A stretch of 28,340 nt of DNA. Origin: a virus. The stretch spans positions 1 to 28,340 of IMG/VR virus record IMGVR_UViG_3300018815_000169; one strand, 5' to 3'. This document shows positions 15,246-23,979 of the stretch, in pieces (the first letter of the stretch is position 1; every line of letters begins with the position of its first letter). Under the pieces are notes generated by a model, which worked only from the letters and a program-made list of their open reading frames with translations, did not search any database and was not told the DNA's origin. The position numbers and the translations under genes are program-made.

Positions 15246-15485
15246 CTACTCCGTCGCGGCTGACGCCTTCTGATTGTTCAGGATTGCCGCTCGGAGCCGC
15301 TCCACGGCGAGCCAGACCATGCCGGAGACAAAAGCCGTCGCGCCGCCCACGAAATACAGCAGCCGTTGCTGCATGAGATCGACATTCGCAATGCCGAACT
15401 CGCCAGGGGCCTGTACGTCCATGCCGCCAGCATAGAGCATCTGCGCGATGCCGCTAATAACCAAAAACCAACCGACAATCTTCAT
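15246..15485 (-). CDS. Small two-transmembrane protein between tail chaperone and tape measure
   Basis: The 79 aa product has membrane segments at about residues 4-20 and 44-63 with the second followed by ERLRAAILNNQK. A good GGGAGGAC-type ribosome binding site lies before the ATG. Genes at this place normally encode tail assembly chaperones, so a membrane protein is unexpected. It may be a moron or an exclusion protein. No family was recognised. Confidence 0.6.
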   Translation of the reverse strand: MKIVGWFLVISGIAQMLYAGGMDVQAPGEFGIANVDLMQQRLLYFVGGATAFVSGMVWLAVERLRAAILNNQKASAATE

Positions 15486-15502
15486 GGCTCGTCCTCCCGA
15501 GC

Positions 15503-15691
15503 CTAAGACCTAGCCGCTTTCACCGCTCTTTCAAACGCCTCGATGCTTGGCGCGCCAGACTTCTCTTCAATGCCTTGAGATTTCCGCCAGCCCCGATGCG
15601 CCTCGCCTAGCTGCCAGAGGCTGCTTTCTTGGACTTGGCGCGGGGAGAGCCCGATTTGGGCGCCGGCGGCGTAGAGCCCTGCGAAGCGGAT
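15503..15691 (-). CDS. Tail assembly chaperone -1 frameshift extension (T-like domain)
   Basis: In the -1 frame relative to the chaperone an open stretch runs to a stop at 15503 and encodes IRFAGLYAAGAQIGLSPRQV, then LWQLGEAHRGWRKS and EAFERAVKAARS. This resembles the small second chaperone of GTA/HK97-like tails. It has no ATG, GTG or TTG start between the upstream in-frame stop (TGA near 15750) and this region, so it needs ribosomal frameshifting. The best slip site is C-GGA-AAA (15697-15691), close to the lambda G slip site G-GGA-AAG. A shift there would give a fusion of 124 + 62 = 186 residues. The exact slip point is not proven. Confidence 0.7.
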   Translation of the reverse strand: MRFAGLYAAGAQIGLSPRQVQESSLWQLGEAHRGWRKSQGIEEKSGAPSIEAFERAVKAARS

Positions 15692-16062
15692 TTTCCGGCG
15701 GGGGAGGGGTCTTTCTCCTCCGCCTTGTGCTCCCCCGATGGAGCGTCCTCATCCGGTGCGCCGACCAGAGATGCGGCGAGGATGCCGAGGACCAGCGGCT
15801 TCAAAGAGGCCAGATAGCCCTCAGCGGCATATCGCGCCTGCATCGCCAGCGCTCGCATCGGGTTCATTCCGCCACGGATCAGACCGATCCGAATAGGCTC
15901 GCGAAGATCGGCGACACGCCAGTTGCCGTTGCTCACCCGATGATAAAGCTCTTCGGGGCCGCAGTCGGTCTTCTCCTGCAACTCCTCAAGCCCGCCGATG
16001 TCGAGGACGAAATCATAGACCCCATCCCCGAACGGCGCCCGGTACTTGGCGCTGCGGCTCAT
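15607..16062 (-). CDS. Tail assembly chaperone (GTA gp10 / Phage_TAC_11-like)
   Basis: The 151 aa product folds as the small tail chaperone of GTA-like tails. It shows YDFVLDIGGLEELQEKTDCG (about residues 15-35), REPIRIGLIRGGM (about 54-66), and PLVLGILAASLVG, matching the known family pattern. The last 50 residues are low-complexity, rich in Lys, Ser, Ala and Pro, and are translated only when the ribosome stays in frame 0. It would coat the tape measure during tail assembly. The start overlaps the major tail protein stop by 1 base. A -1 frameshift product is likely. Confidence 0.82.
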   Translation of the reverse strand: MSRSAKYRAPFGDGVYDFVLDIGGLEELQEKTDCGPEELYHRVSNGNWRVADLREPIRIGLIRGGMNPMRALAMQARYAAEGYLASLKPLVLGILAASLVGAPDEDAPSGEHKAEEKDPSPAGKSASQGSTPPAPKSGSPRAKSKKAASGS

Positions 16063-16496
16063 CAGCTACCGGCCGTGATCGTCGGTTCGTCGGCCTGAAC
16101 CAGAGTGATCGAGGCCGTGGCGTATTCACGGGCGTTACCGGTCAGGCTGAACTCCGTGAGGATGTACGGGCCTTCGACCTGAAAGACGCCGGCCTTGCGC
16201 ACACGGCAGTTGATAGTCTGCCCGACACGGTTCAGCCAGGCCAGGGTCGAGGTCGAGTGAAGCAGGCCCTCGCCCGAAATGGTGGTGTCCGTCGAGTCCA
16301 CCCGGCGCATCGTCTTGGGCGGTTTAGACGGGTCGGTGCAGTTCGGGATCTGTTGATCCGTCGTGGTGGCGGTGCGGTTGAAACCGCGCGAGCCGTTGAT
16401 CATGCAGTCATGGGTGAAGACTTCAGGGTCTGCACCGTCGCCGATCTGGACGAGGATTTCCTCGCCCGAGACGACGCTCACGAAAACGTCCGACAT
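16062..16496 (-). CDS. Major tail (tube) protein, TP901-1 / GTA-like
   Basis: The 144 aa product has a beta-rich tail-tube pattern: DVFVSVVSGEEILVQIGDG, FTHDCMINGSRGFNR, EGLLHSTSTLAWLN, and a C-terminal VEGPYILTEFSLTGNAREYA. GTA-like phages place this gene between the tail terminator and the chaperone, as seen here. It is made in hundreds of copies per tail and polymerises around the tape measure. The length is typical. Confidence 0.83.
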   Translation of the reverse strand: MSDVFVSVVSGEEILVQIGDGADPEVFTHDCMINGSRGFNRTATTTDQQIPNCTDPSKPPKTMRRVDSTDTTISGEGLLHSTSTLAWLNRVGQTINCRVRKAGVFQVEGPYILTEFSLTGNAREYATASITLVQADEPTITAGS

Positions 16497-16532
16497 TCGG
16501 ATGCCTTTCTCTGTCGAAGGAAACCCCAGGAA

Positions 16533-16549
16533 GGGGCGGGATAGCCCGC
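16533..16549. promoter_or_regulatory. Small hairpin in the gap before the major tail protein gene
   Basis: GCGGG-ATAG-CCCGC (16536-16549) is a perfect 5-bp hairpin in the only notable gap of the tail module (16497-16560). There is no T-run. It could slow polymerase or protect the 5' end of the abundant tail protein mRNA. Weak evidence. Confidence 0.3.
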
Positions 16550-16560
16550 TGAGTGCGGGA

Positions 16561-16983
16561 TCAGGCGGCCTTGCGAAGGCCGTAGCGCAGACGAAGGATG
16601 GCCCGGCTGGTGAGCCCGTCCTGTTCGCGCTGATAGGAAAGACGATCGACCCGGTGCGTCACGACTTCGAACCCGGCGACCGTGAGTCGTGTGTTCAGGA
16701 CGGCGGCGGCGCGGGCTCCGATGCGCTTGATCTCGGGATAGCCGACCGCGCGGGACCAGCCGTTGAGGTCGATATAGCAATCCGAAGGCCCGACGCAGGA
16801 CGCGCCTTCATCTGTGGTGTCGGCGGCTCCGAAACTCAGATACGGAAACGGCCCCTGCGGGCTTCCGTCTTGATTGACCGGCACTCGGTCGAAGATGCGG
16901 CCGCTGATCAAGGCGTTCAGTTCAGTGTCGGCCTTCACGGCCGCGACGATGGCCGCCTGGAGCGGAAGTTGCGGGTCGATCAT
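16561..16983 (-). CDS. Tail terminator, DUF3168 family
   Basis: The 140 aa product begins MIDPQLPLQAAIVAAVKADT and has GRIFDRVP (about residues 28-35), PFPYLSFG and IDLNGWSR, the standard DUF3168 landmarks. Members stop tail tube growth at the length set by the tape measure and form the tail interface with the head. It overlaps the upstream gene by 4 bases (ATGA). Confidence 0.88.
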   Translation of the reverse strand: MIDPQLPLQAAIVAAVKADTELNALISGRIFDRVPVNQDGSPQGPFPYLSFGAADTTDEGASCVGPSDCYIDLNGWSRAVGYPEIKRIGARAAAVLNTRLTVAGFEVVTHRVDRLSYQREQDGLTSRAILRLRYGLRKAA

Positions 16984-17399
16984 TTGGCGGCCTCCGCCTT
17001 GATGGCCCGGCGCATGGCGTTGGCGATCCGCCGCTTGACCTTGCGCTGGCTCGCCCGAACGACGGGGTAGAAAGACGGACTGGCTTCTACGTATCGGCCG
17101 TTGACGGCGACGTGGCCCAGCTCGACACGGGACGCTTTCGGGCGGCCTTTGGCGTCCTTGGCGTCGCTGATCACCACATAGGACACGTCGCCCAACCGAC
17201 CTTCCTCGACGTGGATATGGTCGCGGACCTGCTCGCCGTTGTTCGGGTCTTCATCCCGAGGGGCGATCCGGCGCATCTGGGCGGCCATTTCTTCGGCCTG
17301 AAGAAACGCCTCCTGCCCCGCCGCCTTCCTGACGGAGGGCGTCATGGCGGCGAGTTTGCGGGTCAGGCGCTCAACGCCTTCAAGCCCGCCTCTAGCCAT
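16980..17399 (-). CDS. HK97 gp10-like tail completion protein
   Basis: The 139 aa product is a basic protein with GLEGVERLTRKLAAMTPSVR at the N-terminus, RIAPRDEDPNNGEQVRDHIH in the middle and AVNGRYVEASPSFYPVVRAS near the end. This is the standard HK97 gp10 pattern (head-tail completion). The ATG at 17399 is preferred over an upstream TTG. It overlaps the preceding stop by 8 bases. Confidence 0.86.
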   Translation of the reverse strand: MARGGLEGVERLTRKLAAMTPSVRKAAGQEAFLQAEEMAAQMRRIAPRDEDPNNGEQVRDHIHVEEGRLGDVSYVVISDAKDAKGRPKASRVELGHVAVNGRYVEASPSFYPVVRASQRKVKRRIANAMRRAIKAEAAK

Positions 17400-17751
17400 C
17401 AGCAACCCCGCTTGTTGCCTGGATCAGCAGCCATGTCCGGTCGCCGTCCATGTCTCCGATAAATCCGATGTTGAATGTCCGGGTCGGGTCGCGCTCATCC
17501 ACCATCCGGTCGCCGGTCTGGATCGTCCGCGTCCCGCTGTCTGACCTGACCCAGCAATCCCATTGCACCCGGCCGGAAAGACGATCCGACTGGACCGTTT
17601 CAGAGCCCCGCGTCGGTGTCAGGCTCGCGGCCCGGCTGATACCAAGCGCGTCCCAATCCTGAACCGGGTTTCCGTATTCGTCGTCACCTTCAGCCCGACG
17701 CTCGAAATAGACCCTGTGACGAAGGTCGCCCGCGCCTTTAGGTTTCGGCAT
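17392..17751 (-). CDS. Head-tail joining (adaptor) protein, SPP1 gp16 / HK97 gp9-like
   Basis: The 119 aa product has GDLRHRVYFERRAEGDDEYG at the start, SDRLSGRVQWDCWVRSD and DRMVDERDPTRTFNIG, the layout of the phage head-tail joining family. Such proteins plug the connector to keep DNA in the capsid and dock the tail. The start at 17751 (MPKPKGAG) is chosen; upstream in-frame codons are Arg-rich and overlap the previous gene. Some 14 bases overlap the small upstream gene. Confidence 0.83.
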   Translation of the reverse strand: MPKPKGAGDLRHRVYFERRAEGDDEYGNPVQDWDALGISRAASLTPTRGSETVQSDRLSGRVQWDCWVRSDSGTRTIQTGDRMVDERDPTRTFNIGFIGDMDGDRTWLLIQATSGVADG

Positions 17752-17938
17752 TGTCAGCCTTGCGGGACGGCGCCTCGACCTCAACCGCCTTGCCTTGCGC
17801 CACGGCCGCCTCGCCGCATTCACGGCGCACGGTGTAAACCCCGTCCTTTTCCTCGCCTCCAGATGGTGAATAGGCGATGAGGACGCGCGGCTCTTTAGCC
17901 GGGGTGTAGTCGAACGGGGCTGTGAAGCGGACGCGCAT
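17738..17938 (-). CDS. Small hypothetical protein in the connector region
   Basis: The 66 aa product has MRVRFTAPFDYTPAKEPRVL at the start, then a Glu/Lys-rich part. A short beta-rich fold is likely. Its position in the head-tail connector module suggests an accessory or moron protein. It overlaps the following gene by 14 bases and begins 10 bases after the preceding stop. No family was recognised. Confidence 0.6.
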   Translation of the reverse strand: MRVRFTAPFDYTPAKEPRVLIAYSPSGGEEKDGVYTVRRECGEAAVAQGKAVEVEAPSRKADNAET

Positions 17939-17947
17939 GGCGGCCTC

Positions 17948-18268
17948 CTAAATCCTGATCGTGCGGAACGGACGAAGCAGGTTCTCGGCCGTAGGATTCA
18001 CGTCATAGGACTGCCCGGACGTTACAGCCTCTCGGCTGGCGTAGAGGTCGCCCAGGTTCAGCAGCGCCGCCGCCTTGAATGAGGGTTCGGCGCCGAGCGG
18101 CACCAGCTTCAGGTCGCAGTAGGTCAGACACGCCTGAACCGCTGCATCCGTGTAAAGCTGGATCAGATCGTTCTCATCGTCGCTATCGACGCGAAGATGG
18201 TCCTTGGCTTCGTCAAGGCTGAGAAGCGGTCCAGTGGTGAGAACGACGACGTTGAGCGCCACGATCAA
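17948..18268 (-). CDS. Head-tail connector protein, gp6-like
   Basis: The 106 aa product has LSLDEAKDHLRVDSDDENDL (about residues 16-35), then LIQLYTDAAVQACLTYC and LNLGDLYASREAV, the helical pattern of HK97 gp6-type connectors that form a ring beneath the portal. Its length and location between capsid and joining protein fit. It overlaps the upstream gene by 4 bases. Confidence 0.88.
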   Translation of the reverse strand: MIVALNVVVLTTGPLLSLDEAKDHLRVDSDDENDLIQLYTDAAVQACLTYCDLKLVPLGAEPSFKAAALLNLGDLYASREAVTSGQSYDVNPTAENLLRPFRTIRI

Positions 18269-18456
18269 CCCGCCTTGTTCTGGAGCTTGGGCTCCGCCTT
18301 GTTCTTCGGCGCGCCGTCCGCCTTAGACCGGATCGGCTTCAAAACCCCGTTGGCGACGAGATGCGCGACCTCTGAGGCGTTGCCTTCATAGGTATCGCCC
18401 GCGTGGTAGAGGCGGTCGAAAAGCACCTGACGGGTGACTTCGTACTTCTGGATCAT
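18265..18456 (-). CDS. Small hypothetical protein after the capsid gene
   Basis: The 63 aa product has MIQKYEVTRQVLFDRLYHAG followed by EGNASEVAHLVANGVL and a Lys/Ala/Pro-rich tail. The fold resembles short barrel-like proteins often found between capsid and connector genes, but I cannot name a family. It is coupled by ATGA to the gp6-like connector. Confidence 0.6.
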   Translation of the reverse strand: MIQKYEVTRQVLFDRLYHAGDTYEGNASEVAHLVANGVLKPIRSKADGAPKNKAEPKLQNKAG

Positions 18457-18507
18457 GATGGCCTCCTTTCGAGGCGGTCGATGTGGTCGGCCGCCACGGA
18501 AAGAGGC

Positions 18508-18529
18508 CCGGCAGGCGTGAACCCGCCGG
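18508..18529 (-). terminator. Hairpin attenuator downstream of the capsid gene
   Basis: On the minus strand CCGGCGGG-TTCACG-CCTGCCGG forms an 8-bp stem with one G-U pair, followed by GCCTCTTTCC. It starts about 22 bases after the capsid stop. A weak terminator here would give high capsid mRNA relative to the downstream connector genes. The T-tract is poor, so partial termination is the likely effect. Confidence 0.5.
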
Positions 18530-18551
18530 ACTGGTCAGTTCAGGGGTTCGA

Positions 18552-19760
18552 TCAGGTGACGCGGCCGAAGTCGCCGTAGATGAAGGCCTCGGGGCGATAG
18601 ACCGCCAAGGCCAGCCGCTCCTCGGCGAGGATGGTCACGAGGTTCTTCGTGAAGTCGTCGTTGACGTAGCCGGTTTCGACGCGCGCATCCCAGCGGTCGA
18701 AGACCTGGGCGCCCATGCGGAAGGCGCCGGTCAGGAACTTATCGACCGCAATGGCCTGCGTCGCGACCACGGGCAGGCCCCACAGCGTGGGCGAAATCGT
18801 GCCCTGCGGATTGCCGATGATGTAGCGACCTTCGCCGTCCTTCAGGGTCTCGATCCAGGCCCAATCGATCGGGTTCATGACGTGACCCGTCGCCGGGTAC
18901 TCCGCCAGGGCCGCTTGCAGCATGGCGAGGCGCATCAGGTCGATGCTGGTCGGCGAGGACAGGGTGATCGGCGCCGAATAGGCGGTGGCCTGCGGGATGA
19001 TGCCGTGCAGGTTCTGACCCGACCCGCTGCCGTTCAGCAGTTGTTGCTCCTCGACATAGGCCAGGCCGTAAAGCAGGCGCTGGTCGATGGTCGAACGGAG
19101 TTGGGACACATCGCTCAGGATTTGCTTCGACGCCTTCATCCAGTGAGCGATGACCTTGGCGGAGGTCGTCACCAGATCGAACTTCAGGTCCGATTCCGGC
19201 TTGGCGGCGGCTTCAGCAACCGGGGCGGCGCTGTTCGTGAAGCCGGTCTCCTTGACGTACTCCAGAGTGGAGCCGTCCATGCGGCCCTGCGAAAGCAGGT
19301 CACGCACGGTCAGCCGGCGCTGGGGAAGGGGCAGGATGCCGGGGAGGCGGGTGGTCTGAACCGCATCGCCAACGGAACCGGCCGCATCGGTCGTAGCGGA
19401 GGTCAGGGTGGCCTTGATCTGGAGGTCCCCGCCGCGCGCGGACTTGGAAAATCCGGTCGCTTCGAACGCCTTGAAGCCTTCCGACTCCACGAACTGTTCG
19501 CCGATGGATTTCGGACGATCATCGGCGTTTCCACCGCCGCGCGCCATCTTCTGCTCCAGATCGTCCAGACGGGCCTTGGCCTCATTCATGGCGGTCAGGG
19601 CGCCGTCGATGGTCTCCTTCTGCGAAGTCGTGGCGTCGATGCCCTTCTGGGCTTCCGCAACGGCCTTTTCGGCGAGGCCCTTCACCTCATCGAACTTCTT
19701 CTCGAAGTCGCCTTTGATCTCGGCCGCCAGGTCGGCAGCCGACTTCGTTTGATCGGTCAT
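18552..19760 (-). CDS. Major capsid protein, HK97 gp5 fold
   Basis: The 402 aa product begins with a coiled-coil delta domain (about residues 5-72, repeated Ala/Lys/Glu heptads), which acts as a built-in scaffold and is cut off by the prohead protease. The HK97-fold body follows, with features such as LPQRRLTVRDLLSQGRMDGS, VIAHWMKASKQILSDVSQLR, and a C-terminal segment LAVYRPEAFIYGDFGRVT. The length fits the family. The gene lies 64 bases after the protease gene. The exact cleavage point is not assigned. Confidence 0.93.
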   Translation of the reverse strand: MTDQTKSAADLAAEIKGDFEKKFDEVKGLAEKAVAEAQKGIDATTSQKETIDGALTAMNEAKARLDDLEQKMARGGGNADDRPKSIGEQFVESEGFKAFEATGFSKSARGGDLQIKATLTSATTDAAGSVGDAVQTTRLPGILPLPQRRLTVRDLLSQGRMDGSTLEYVKETGFTNSAAPVAEAAAKPESDLKFDLVTTSAKVIAHWMKASKQILSDVSQLRSTIDQRLLYGLAYVEEQQLLNGSGSGQNLHGIIPQATAYSAPITLSSPTSIDLMRLAMLQAALAEYPATGHVMNPIDWAWIETLKDGEGRYIIGNPQGTISPTLWGLPVVATQAIAVDKFLTGAFRMGAQVFDRWDARVETGYVNDDFTKNLVTILAEERLALAVYRPEAFIYGDFGRVT

Positions 19761-19824
19761 GCCGATCTCCTTTCGTGTCAGGTTGTTTGGGAGCCTGCCG
19801 CGCGCAGCGGTCAGGCGAGGGTGG

Positions 19825-20487
19825 TCAACCGCGCAGGGCTTTCAGGAAGGCCAGCGCGTCATCCGCCTTCGCCTCGGGCTCTCCCCGAAGGTGCGGCGCC
19901 GCCTTGCAGGCGATGGCCGCCGCAAGACTCTTCGAGAAGCCTGCCTCACGCAGGAACCCCTCAAACTGTCGGACGTCGGGCAGAGCGCCGCCGTCCAGAA
20001 TGCTTTTCACGTCCGTAACCCGAGCGGCACGACCGAGCGCGCCGAAGGTCACAAGCGAAACCTCGCGAAGGTCCAGCTTGATCAAGCGCAGTACGCCAGC
20101 CCGGTCATCATCAGGCGCGGTCTGCACCGTGCGATACCCGATCGACAGCTCGTCCAAAGCTCCGCCTTTGAGCAGGCCGTAAGCCTCGGCCGCCTGCTTC
20201 GATGCGTCCTTGAGGATGCGGCCTTTGACGTACAGGCCCTTGGCGTCTTCAGCGATGTCTTCCCAGACCCCGATCGGGTGGGACGGGTCATGCTGCCACA
20301 GCATCTTGACGGACCGCCCCTTGCGCCTGCCATCGACCAAGGACGCCGTGAACGCGCCGGGCTCCACCACCTCGTTATAGCTGTCCACAACGCCGAACGC
20401 CGAGGCATACCCCTCGATCACGCCGTCATCGCCTACCGCTTTCACGTCGAGTGGCAGGCCGGCGTCTTTGAACTGCAAGGTCATCAT
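19825..20487 (-). CDS. Prohead protease, peptidase family U35
   Basis: The 220 aa enzyme should cut the capsid delta domain and itself during head maturation. VIEGYASAFGVVDSYNEVVE followed by PGAF is the family N-terminal signature; His66 in LWQHDP and Ser115 in LDELSIGY are the likely catalytic residues. The C-terminal tail is probably self-cleaved. It overlaps the portal stop by 4 bases (ATGA), and the order portal-protease-capsid is the standard HK97 layout. Confidence 0.92.
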   Translation of the reverse strand: MMTLQFKDAGLPLDVKAVGDDGVIEGYASAFGVVDSYNEVVEPGAFTASLVDGRRKGRSVKMLWQHDPSHPIGVWEDIAEDAKGLYVKGRILKDASKQAAEAYGLLKGGALDELSIGYRTVQTAPDDDRAGVLRLIKLDLREVSLVTFGALGRAARVTDVKSILDGGALPDVRQFEGFLREAGFSKSLAAAIACKAAPHLRGEPEAKADDALAFLKALRG

Positions 20488-21752
20488 TCGCCTCCTGCGA
20501 CGAGCGCTGGCGGATTCGCCATGTTGATCGGAATGTTCTGCGACTGCATCCGGGGAACGTCGCCGCCCGGAACCGGCGGCAAGTTTTCGAGGGCGCGAAC
20601 CTCATTGATCGTCATCGCGCCGATCTGGGTCATCTTCTGGTAGAACTCCGACCGGCCCTTGCTGTCGGCGCGAAGCAGGCCCTCAAGGTTGAACTCGACC
20701 ACGATCCCAGCCGCCCGATCCGCCGGGCTCAGAAGCTGCTTCATGATCGCTTGTTCGATCCGCTTCAGGCGGCGACGCAGGGTGAATTTCTGGAAACGCA
20801 GGGTCTGCTCTTCCAGGCCGGTCCCCCAGCTCGTGGATTTCTCCGTGTGCCCGATCATGTGCGGGGGAACTTCGAAGAAGCGGCAAATCTCTTCGACGCT
20901 GAACGACCGGCTTTCCAGCATCTGGGCGTCTTCAGGCGTGAACGAGACCTGATGGGGGACGATGCCGCCCTCTAGAAGCATCGGGCGCCCCGCGTTCATC
21001 GCGCCCGCGTGTTTCTCCTGAAGGGCCTTCTCAAGCGGGACCCGAATGCCTTCGCCCAATGTCTTTTCGGCGGGCGTGGTCAGGATCAGCGATGGGCGAA
21101 CGCCATTGGCAAAGGTGGTCTGTGCAGCGGCGTTGACTGCAAGCGACAGGCCGAAGACCTGACGGCCATAGCTCAGCGTCGAGAGGCCGCCCAAGGGGGA
21201 GCCGCCAAAGCCCCGGACGTGGAAGACGTTTTCCTGCGGCTCATCATAGGCCGTGCCGTTGTCGGTCCAGCGGTAGCGCAGCGACCCGTCAGCCTGCCGC
21301 GTAATCGACGGGCTGTAGATCGGATGAAGGGCGACGACACGGCCGCCGATCCTCTCGATCCGGGCGTGCATGTTGCCGCGAAGCTCAAGCGCAGCCTGTC
21401 CACCCTCCCAGAAATCGAGCGCGGTTTGGTCGTAGTTGGGGCTGTCGTGCAGAACCCTGTAAAGCGGATGATCCCTCGCCGCGACCCGATTCCCCGCCGC
21501 GTCTGTCCGGTAAACCATCAAGGGAAGAGAGGCGATCGTACCGGCCAGGAGGTTCACACAGGCCCAAGCCGCCGAAAGACCCAGGATGCCGACTTCAGTT
21601 ACCGGCACCCCAGCGTTCACAGGGTCAAGCCATCCGTCCGTGTTCGTAAGAGACAGTTGGCGCGAGGGCGGGTCCCAGGACTTCAGGCCCAACGCCGACA
21701 GGGCCTTGGCGATCAAGCCGCGACCCCCAGGCTCGCGAGATATTCCTTCCAT
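20484..21752 (-). CDS. Portal protein, HK97 family
   Basis: The 422 aa product forms the dodecameric ring through which DNA enters and leaves the capsid. [20 protein letters not shown] (about residues 53-72), [22 protein letters not shown], the [15 protein letters not shown] segment and a Pro-rich end are the hallmarks of the HK97 portal family. The start at 21752 (MEGISREP) gives the normal length and overlaps the large terminase stop by 40 bases; a longer in-frame extension is Arg-rich and unlikely to be translated. Confidence 0.93.
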   Translation of the reverse strand: MEGISREPGGRGLIAKALSALGLKSWDPPSRQLSLTNTDGWLDPVNAGVPVTEVGILGLSAAWACVNLLAGTIASLPLMVYRTDAAGNRVAARDHPLYRVLHDSPNYDQTALDFWEGGQAALELRGNMHARIERIGGRVVALHPIYSPSITRQADGSLRYRWTDNGTAYDEPQENVFHVRGFGGSPLGGLSTLSYGRQVFGLSLAVNAAAQTTFANGVRPSLILTTPAEKTLGEGIRVPLEKALQEKHAGAMNAGRPMLLEGGIVPHQVSFTPEDAQMLESRSFSVEEICRFFEVPPHMIGHTEKSTSWGTGLEEQTLRFQKFTLRRRLKRIEQAIMKQLLSPADRAAGIVVEFNLEGLLRADSKGRSEFYQKMTQIGAMTINEVRALENLPPVPGGDVPRMQSQNIPINMANPPALVAGGE

Positions 21753-23398
21753 CCCGCCCCCTTCGCCATTGGCTTCCGCGACATCAGCATCATTGCGTTG
21801 AACGCCGCCACCAGCGGGTCGATCTTGGCCCGGCCGGCCGATTGTTTCGTGATGATCACGGCGCCGCCGCGAACCTCGACCTTCGCGTTCCCGACGCACC
21901 AGGCCATCATCCGTTGTCCGCCGTGCTTCAAAGACCCGTTCTTGAGCTTGATCTCAGAGCCCCAAGAAGCAGGAGAAAGGGCGAAGCCTTGGCGGATGGC
22001 GACTTGCTGGCCTGGAGCGATCCCACGCGCCTCTAGCTCGTCCACCAGGGCCGCGACGCCGATAGGGTCGATACCGACGCCTTCCGCTTCAGGAAGCAGC
22101 CCGGCCTCTTTGACCCGCTCGATATAGGCGGCGGCTTCCATGATCGGGGCCATCGGATCTTCAGAGATCGTCAGGTCTCCGTCAGTCTCGAAATCCTTCA
22201 AGCGGCTGGCGATGTCCTGGCGCCGCTTCAGCACGTCATCATGAGCCCATGCGTGGGTCCAGAGAAGCCACCGCTGCGTTTCCTTGCATCGACCCAAGAC
22301 GGCGAGGCCGAACAGGTCGTCCAAGCCGCCGCCGTCGATCCCGACCGTGCAGACTTCCGACCGCCTCAAAACCTCGTCGAGGGTCAGGCTCTTGTCCGCC
22401 GCACCTTCCCAGTAGTCGGCACCGGCCCAGCGGTTGTTCGCCAGCTTCAGCCCGATTTCGACGTTCAGATGTTTGGCTAGAAAGACCTGACGGGTTCCGT
22501 CGTTCGCGTCCCGGACCTTTTCAAGCTCCCGCTCCAGATAGGCCACATCGACGGAACGACCGATATTCGGGTTCGTGATGTAGAAGTTCTTCGGATCGAG
22601 GTAAGCCTCGGTCTCCGCCATTTCTTCGGGAAACTCGTAGATGACCGGCAGACTCTCCCGGTCCTTGATCTTCCCGTCTCTGACACCCCGGAAATAGTCG
22701 AGCTTGGCCTTGAACACCCCGGCCGGCTCTTCATCGGATTGGGTGCTGGCCCAGATGACGAAACCCTCGGGCCGCGACACCAGACCGCCCGTCGCCTCGC
22801 GCAACATCGCGTCCGCCTTGGCGCGCTTTCCAAAGACCCAAAGCTCATCGACAAAGATGTAACCGGCCTTCTTGCCGGACACCGTGTCCGAATCCGCCGC
22901 GACCACCTTCAGCGCCGCGCCCGTCCCCCGGTGGGTGATCGTTCGGACGTGGCTTTGGACCTGAAGCAGTTCTCCAAGCTCATCATCCGCCTTGATCATG
23001 TCCCAGGCGGGCTGAAAGGCGTTGTTCGCGACTTCGATCGTCGGCGCCAGGATCAGCAGCTCAGCCGAATGCCGCCAGTTGCGGATCAGCGCCGTGACCA
23101 TGATCCCGGCGGCGATGGTGGATTTCGAATTCTTCTTGCTGATCAGCAGAAAGAACTCTCGGATCAGCTGCCGTCCGGCGTCCCGATCAAAGGCCCCAAA
23201 GATCGCCCGGACGAAGTCAAAGACCCAATCCTCGCAAGCCTCGCCGAACGTCGGCTGGCCCGGCGCATCCACGATCTTCAGCGCCTTGAAGACTTCAAGC
23301 GCTTCCTCGGCTTCGTTGGCGAAGAGCGGGGAGGGGATCAGGCTTCGCCGAGCGACAATCCTTTCTCGCCAGTTCAGACAAGCAGTGGACCACTCCAT
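21713..23398 (-). CDS. Terminase large subunit (YmfN/HK97-like)
   Basis: The 561 aa protein is the packaging ATPase and nuclease. A Walker A-like SKKNSKST (residues 87-94) and Walker B IFVDE (181-185) lie in the N-terminal motor. The C-terminal RNase H-like nuclease has GIDGGGLDD (353-361), supplying the first catalytic acids. The length fits. It starts on the stop base of the small subunit gene. Together with the HNH gene it suggests cohesive-end (cos) packaging. Confidence 0.94.
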   Translation of the reverse strand: MEWSTACLNWRERIVARRSLIPSPLFANEAEEALEVFKALKIVDAPGQPTFGEACEDWVFDFVRAIFGAFDRDAGRQLIREFFLLISKKNSKSTIAAGIMVTALIRNWRHSAELLILAPTIEVANNAFQPAWDMIKADDELGELLQVQSHVRTITHRGTGAALKVVAADSDTVSGKKAGYIFVDELWVFGKRAKADAMLREATGGLVSRPEGFVIWASTQSDEEPAGVFKAKLDYFRGVRDGKIKDRESLPVIYEFPEEMAETEAYLDPKNFYITNPNIGRSVDVAYLERELEKVRDANDGTRQVFLAKHLNVEIGLKLANNRWAGADYWEGAADKSLTLDEVLRRSEVCTVGIDGGGLDDLFGLAVLGRCKETQRWLLWTHAWAHDDVLKRRQDIASRLKDFETDGDLTISEDPMAPIMEAAAYIERVKEAGLLPEAEGVGIDPIGVAALVDELEARGIAPGQQVAIRQGFALSPASWGSEIKLKNGSLKHGGQRMMAWCVGNAKVEVRGGAVIITKQSAGRAKIDPLVAAFNAMMLMSRKPMAKGAGWKEYLASLGVAA

Positions 23399-23979
23399 CA
23401 GTGCCGATTATCCACGATCAACTTCGGAGCCGATGGAGTGGCGAATCGGCTGCTGGTCTTGGCGATATGCTCCCCGGCCGCCTGACGCTGCTTCTTGACC
23501 CCAGGCGCTGCTCCAGATTCCCCGAGCGTCTTCGCCGCCGTCGCCAGGGCCTTCAGAACCTCCGAACGGTTCTTGAGCGATACCGCCGCAAGCGCCGCCT
23601 GCCTCGCCTTGTCGTCGTCGCCCGTGTCGTAGGCGGACTCGATCAGCCCCTCCAACTCGCCGATCCGAGAGGTCGAAGCGTCCAACTCGTCCAGCATCCG
23701 CATGACGAGGTTTCGGCCCCGGCCGATAATCGCTTCGGGCGTCGTGTTCTCTGGCGTCAGGACGGTTCCGACATAGACCTTTGGCGGCTCCGGTTCGCGG
23801 GCCTGTTCGCGCGCACTCTCGGGCTTCTCAGGCCGTTCCCAGCCGTCTCGGCCGGCCCGCTTCCGAATTGCGGCCTCGCTGATCCCGTACCAACGGGCCA
23901 TTTCTCGCACGGACATTGGACTTGAGCGGTAATCGCGCTCGATCTCAGCCCAATCAATCGGCTTCTTTTCGTCGGTCAT
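23398..23979 (-). CDS. Terminase small subunit
   Basis: The 193 aa protein has an N-terminal helix-turn-helix (about residues 20-46, [20 protein letters not shown]) for recognising the packaging site, a Pro-rich linker, and a helical C-terminal part (about 95-165) that probably forms the oligomer and contacts the large subunit. The gene order with the large subunit is conserved. Confidence 0.85.
   Translation of the reverse strand: MTDEKKPIDWAEIERDYRSSPMSVREMARWYGISEAAIRKRAGRDGWERPEKPESAREQAREPEPPKVYVGTVLTPENTTPEAIIGRGRNLVMRMLDELDASTSRIGELEGLIESAYDTGDDDKARQAALAAVSLKNRSEVLKALATAAKTLGESGAAPGVKKQRQAAGEHIAKTSSRFATPSAPKLIVDNRH

Noticed and set aside
18483-20018. Long plus-strand reading frame (511 codons) opposite the capsid gene
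   Set aside because: It mirrors the capsid codons, has shadow-like composition, and runs against the operon; the capsid and protease assignments are strong.
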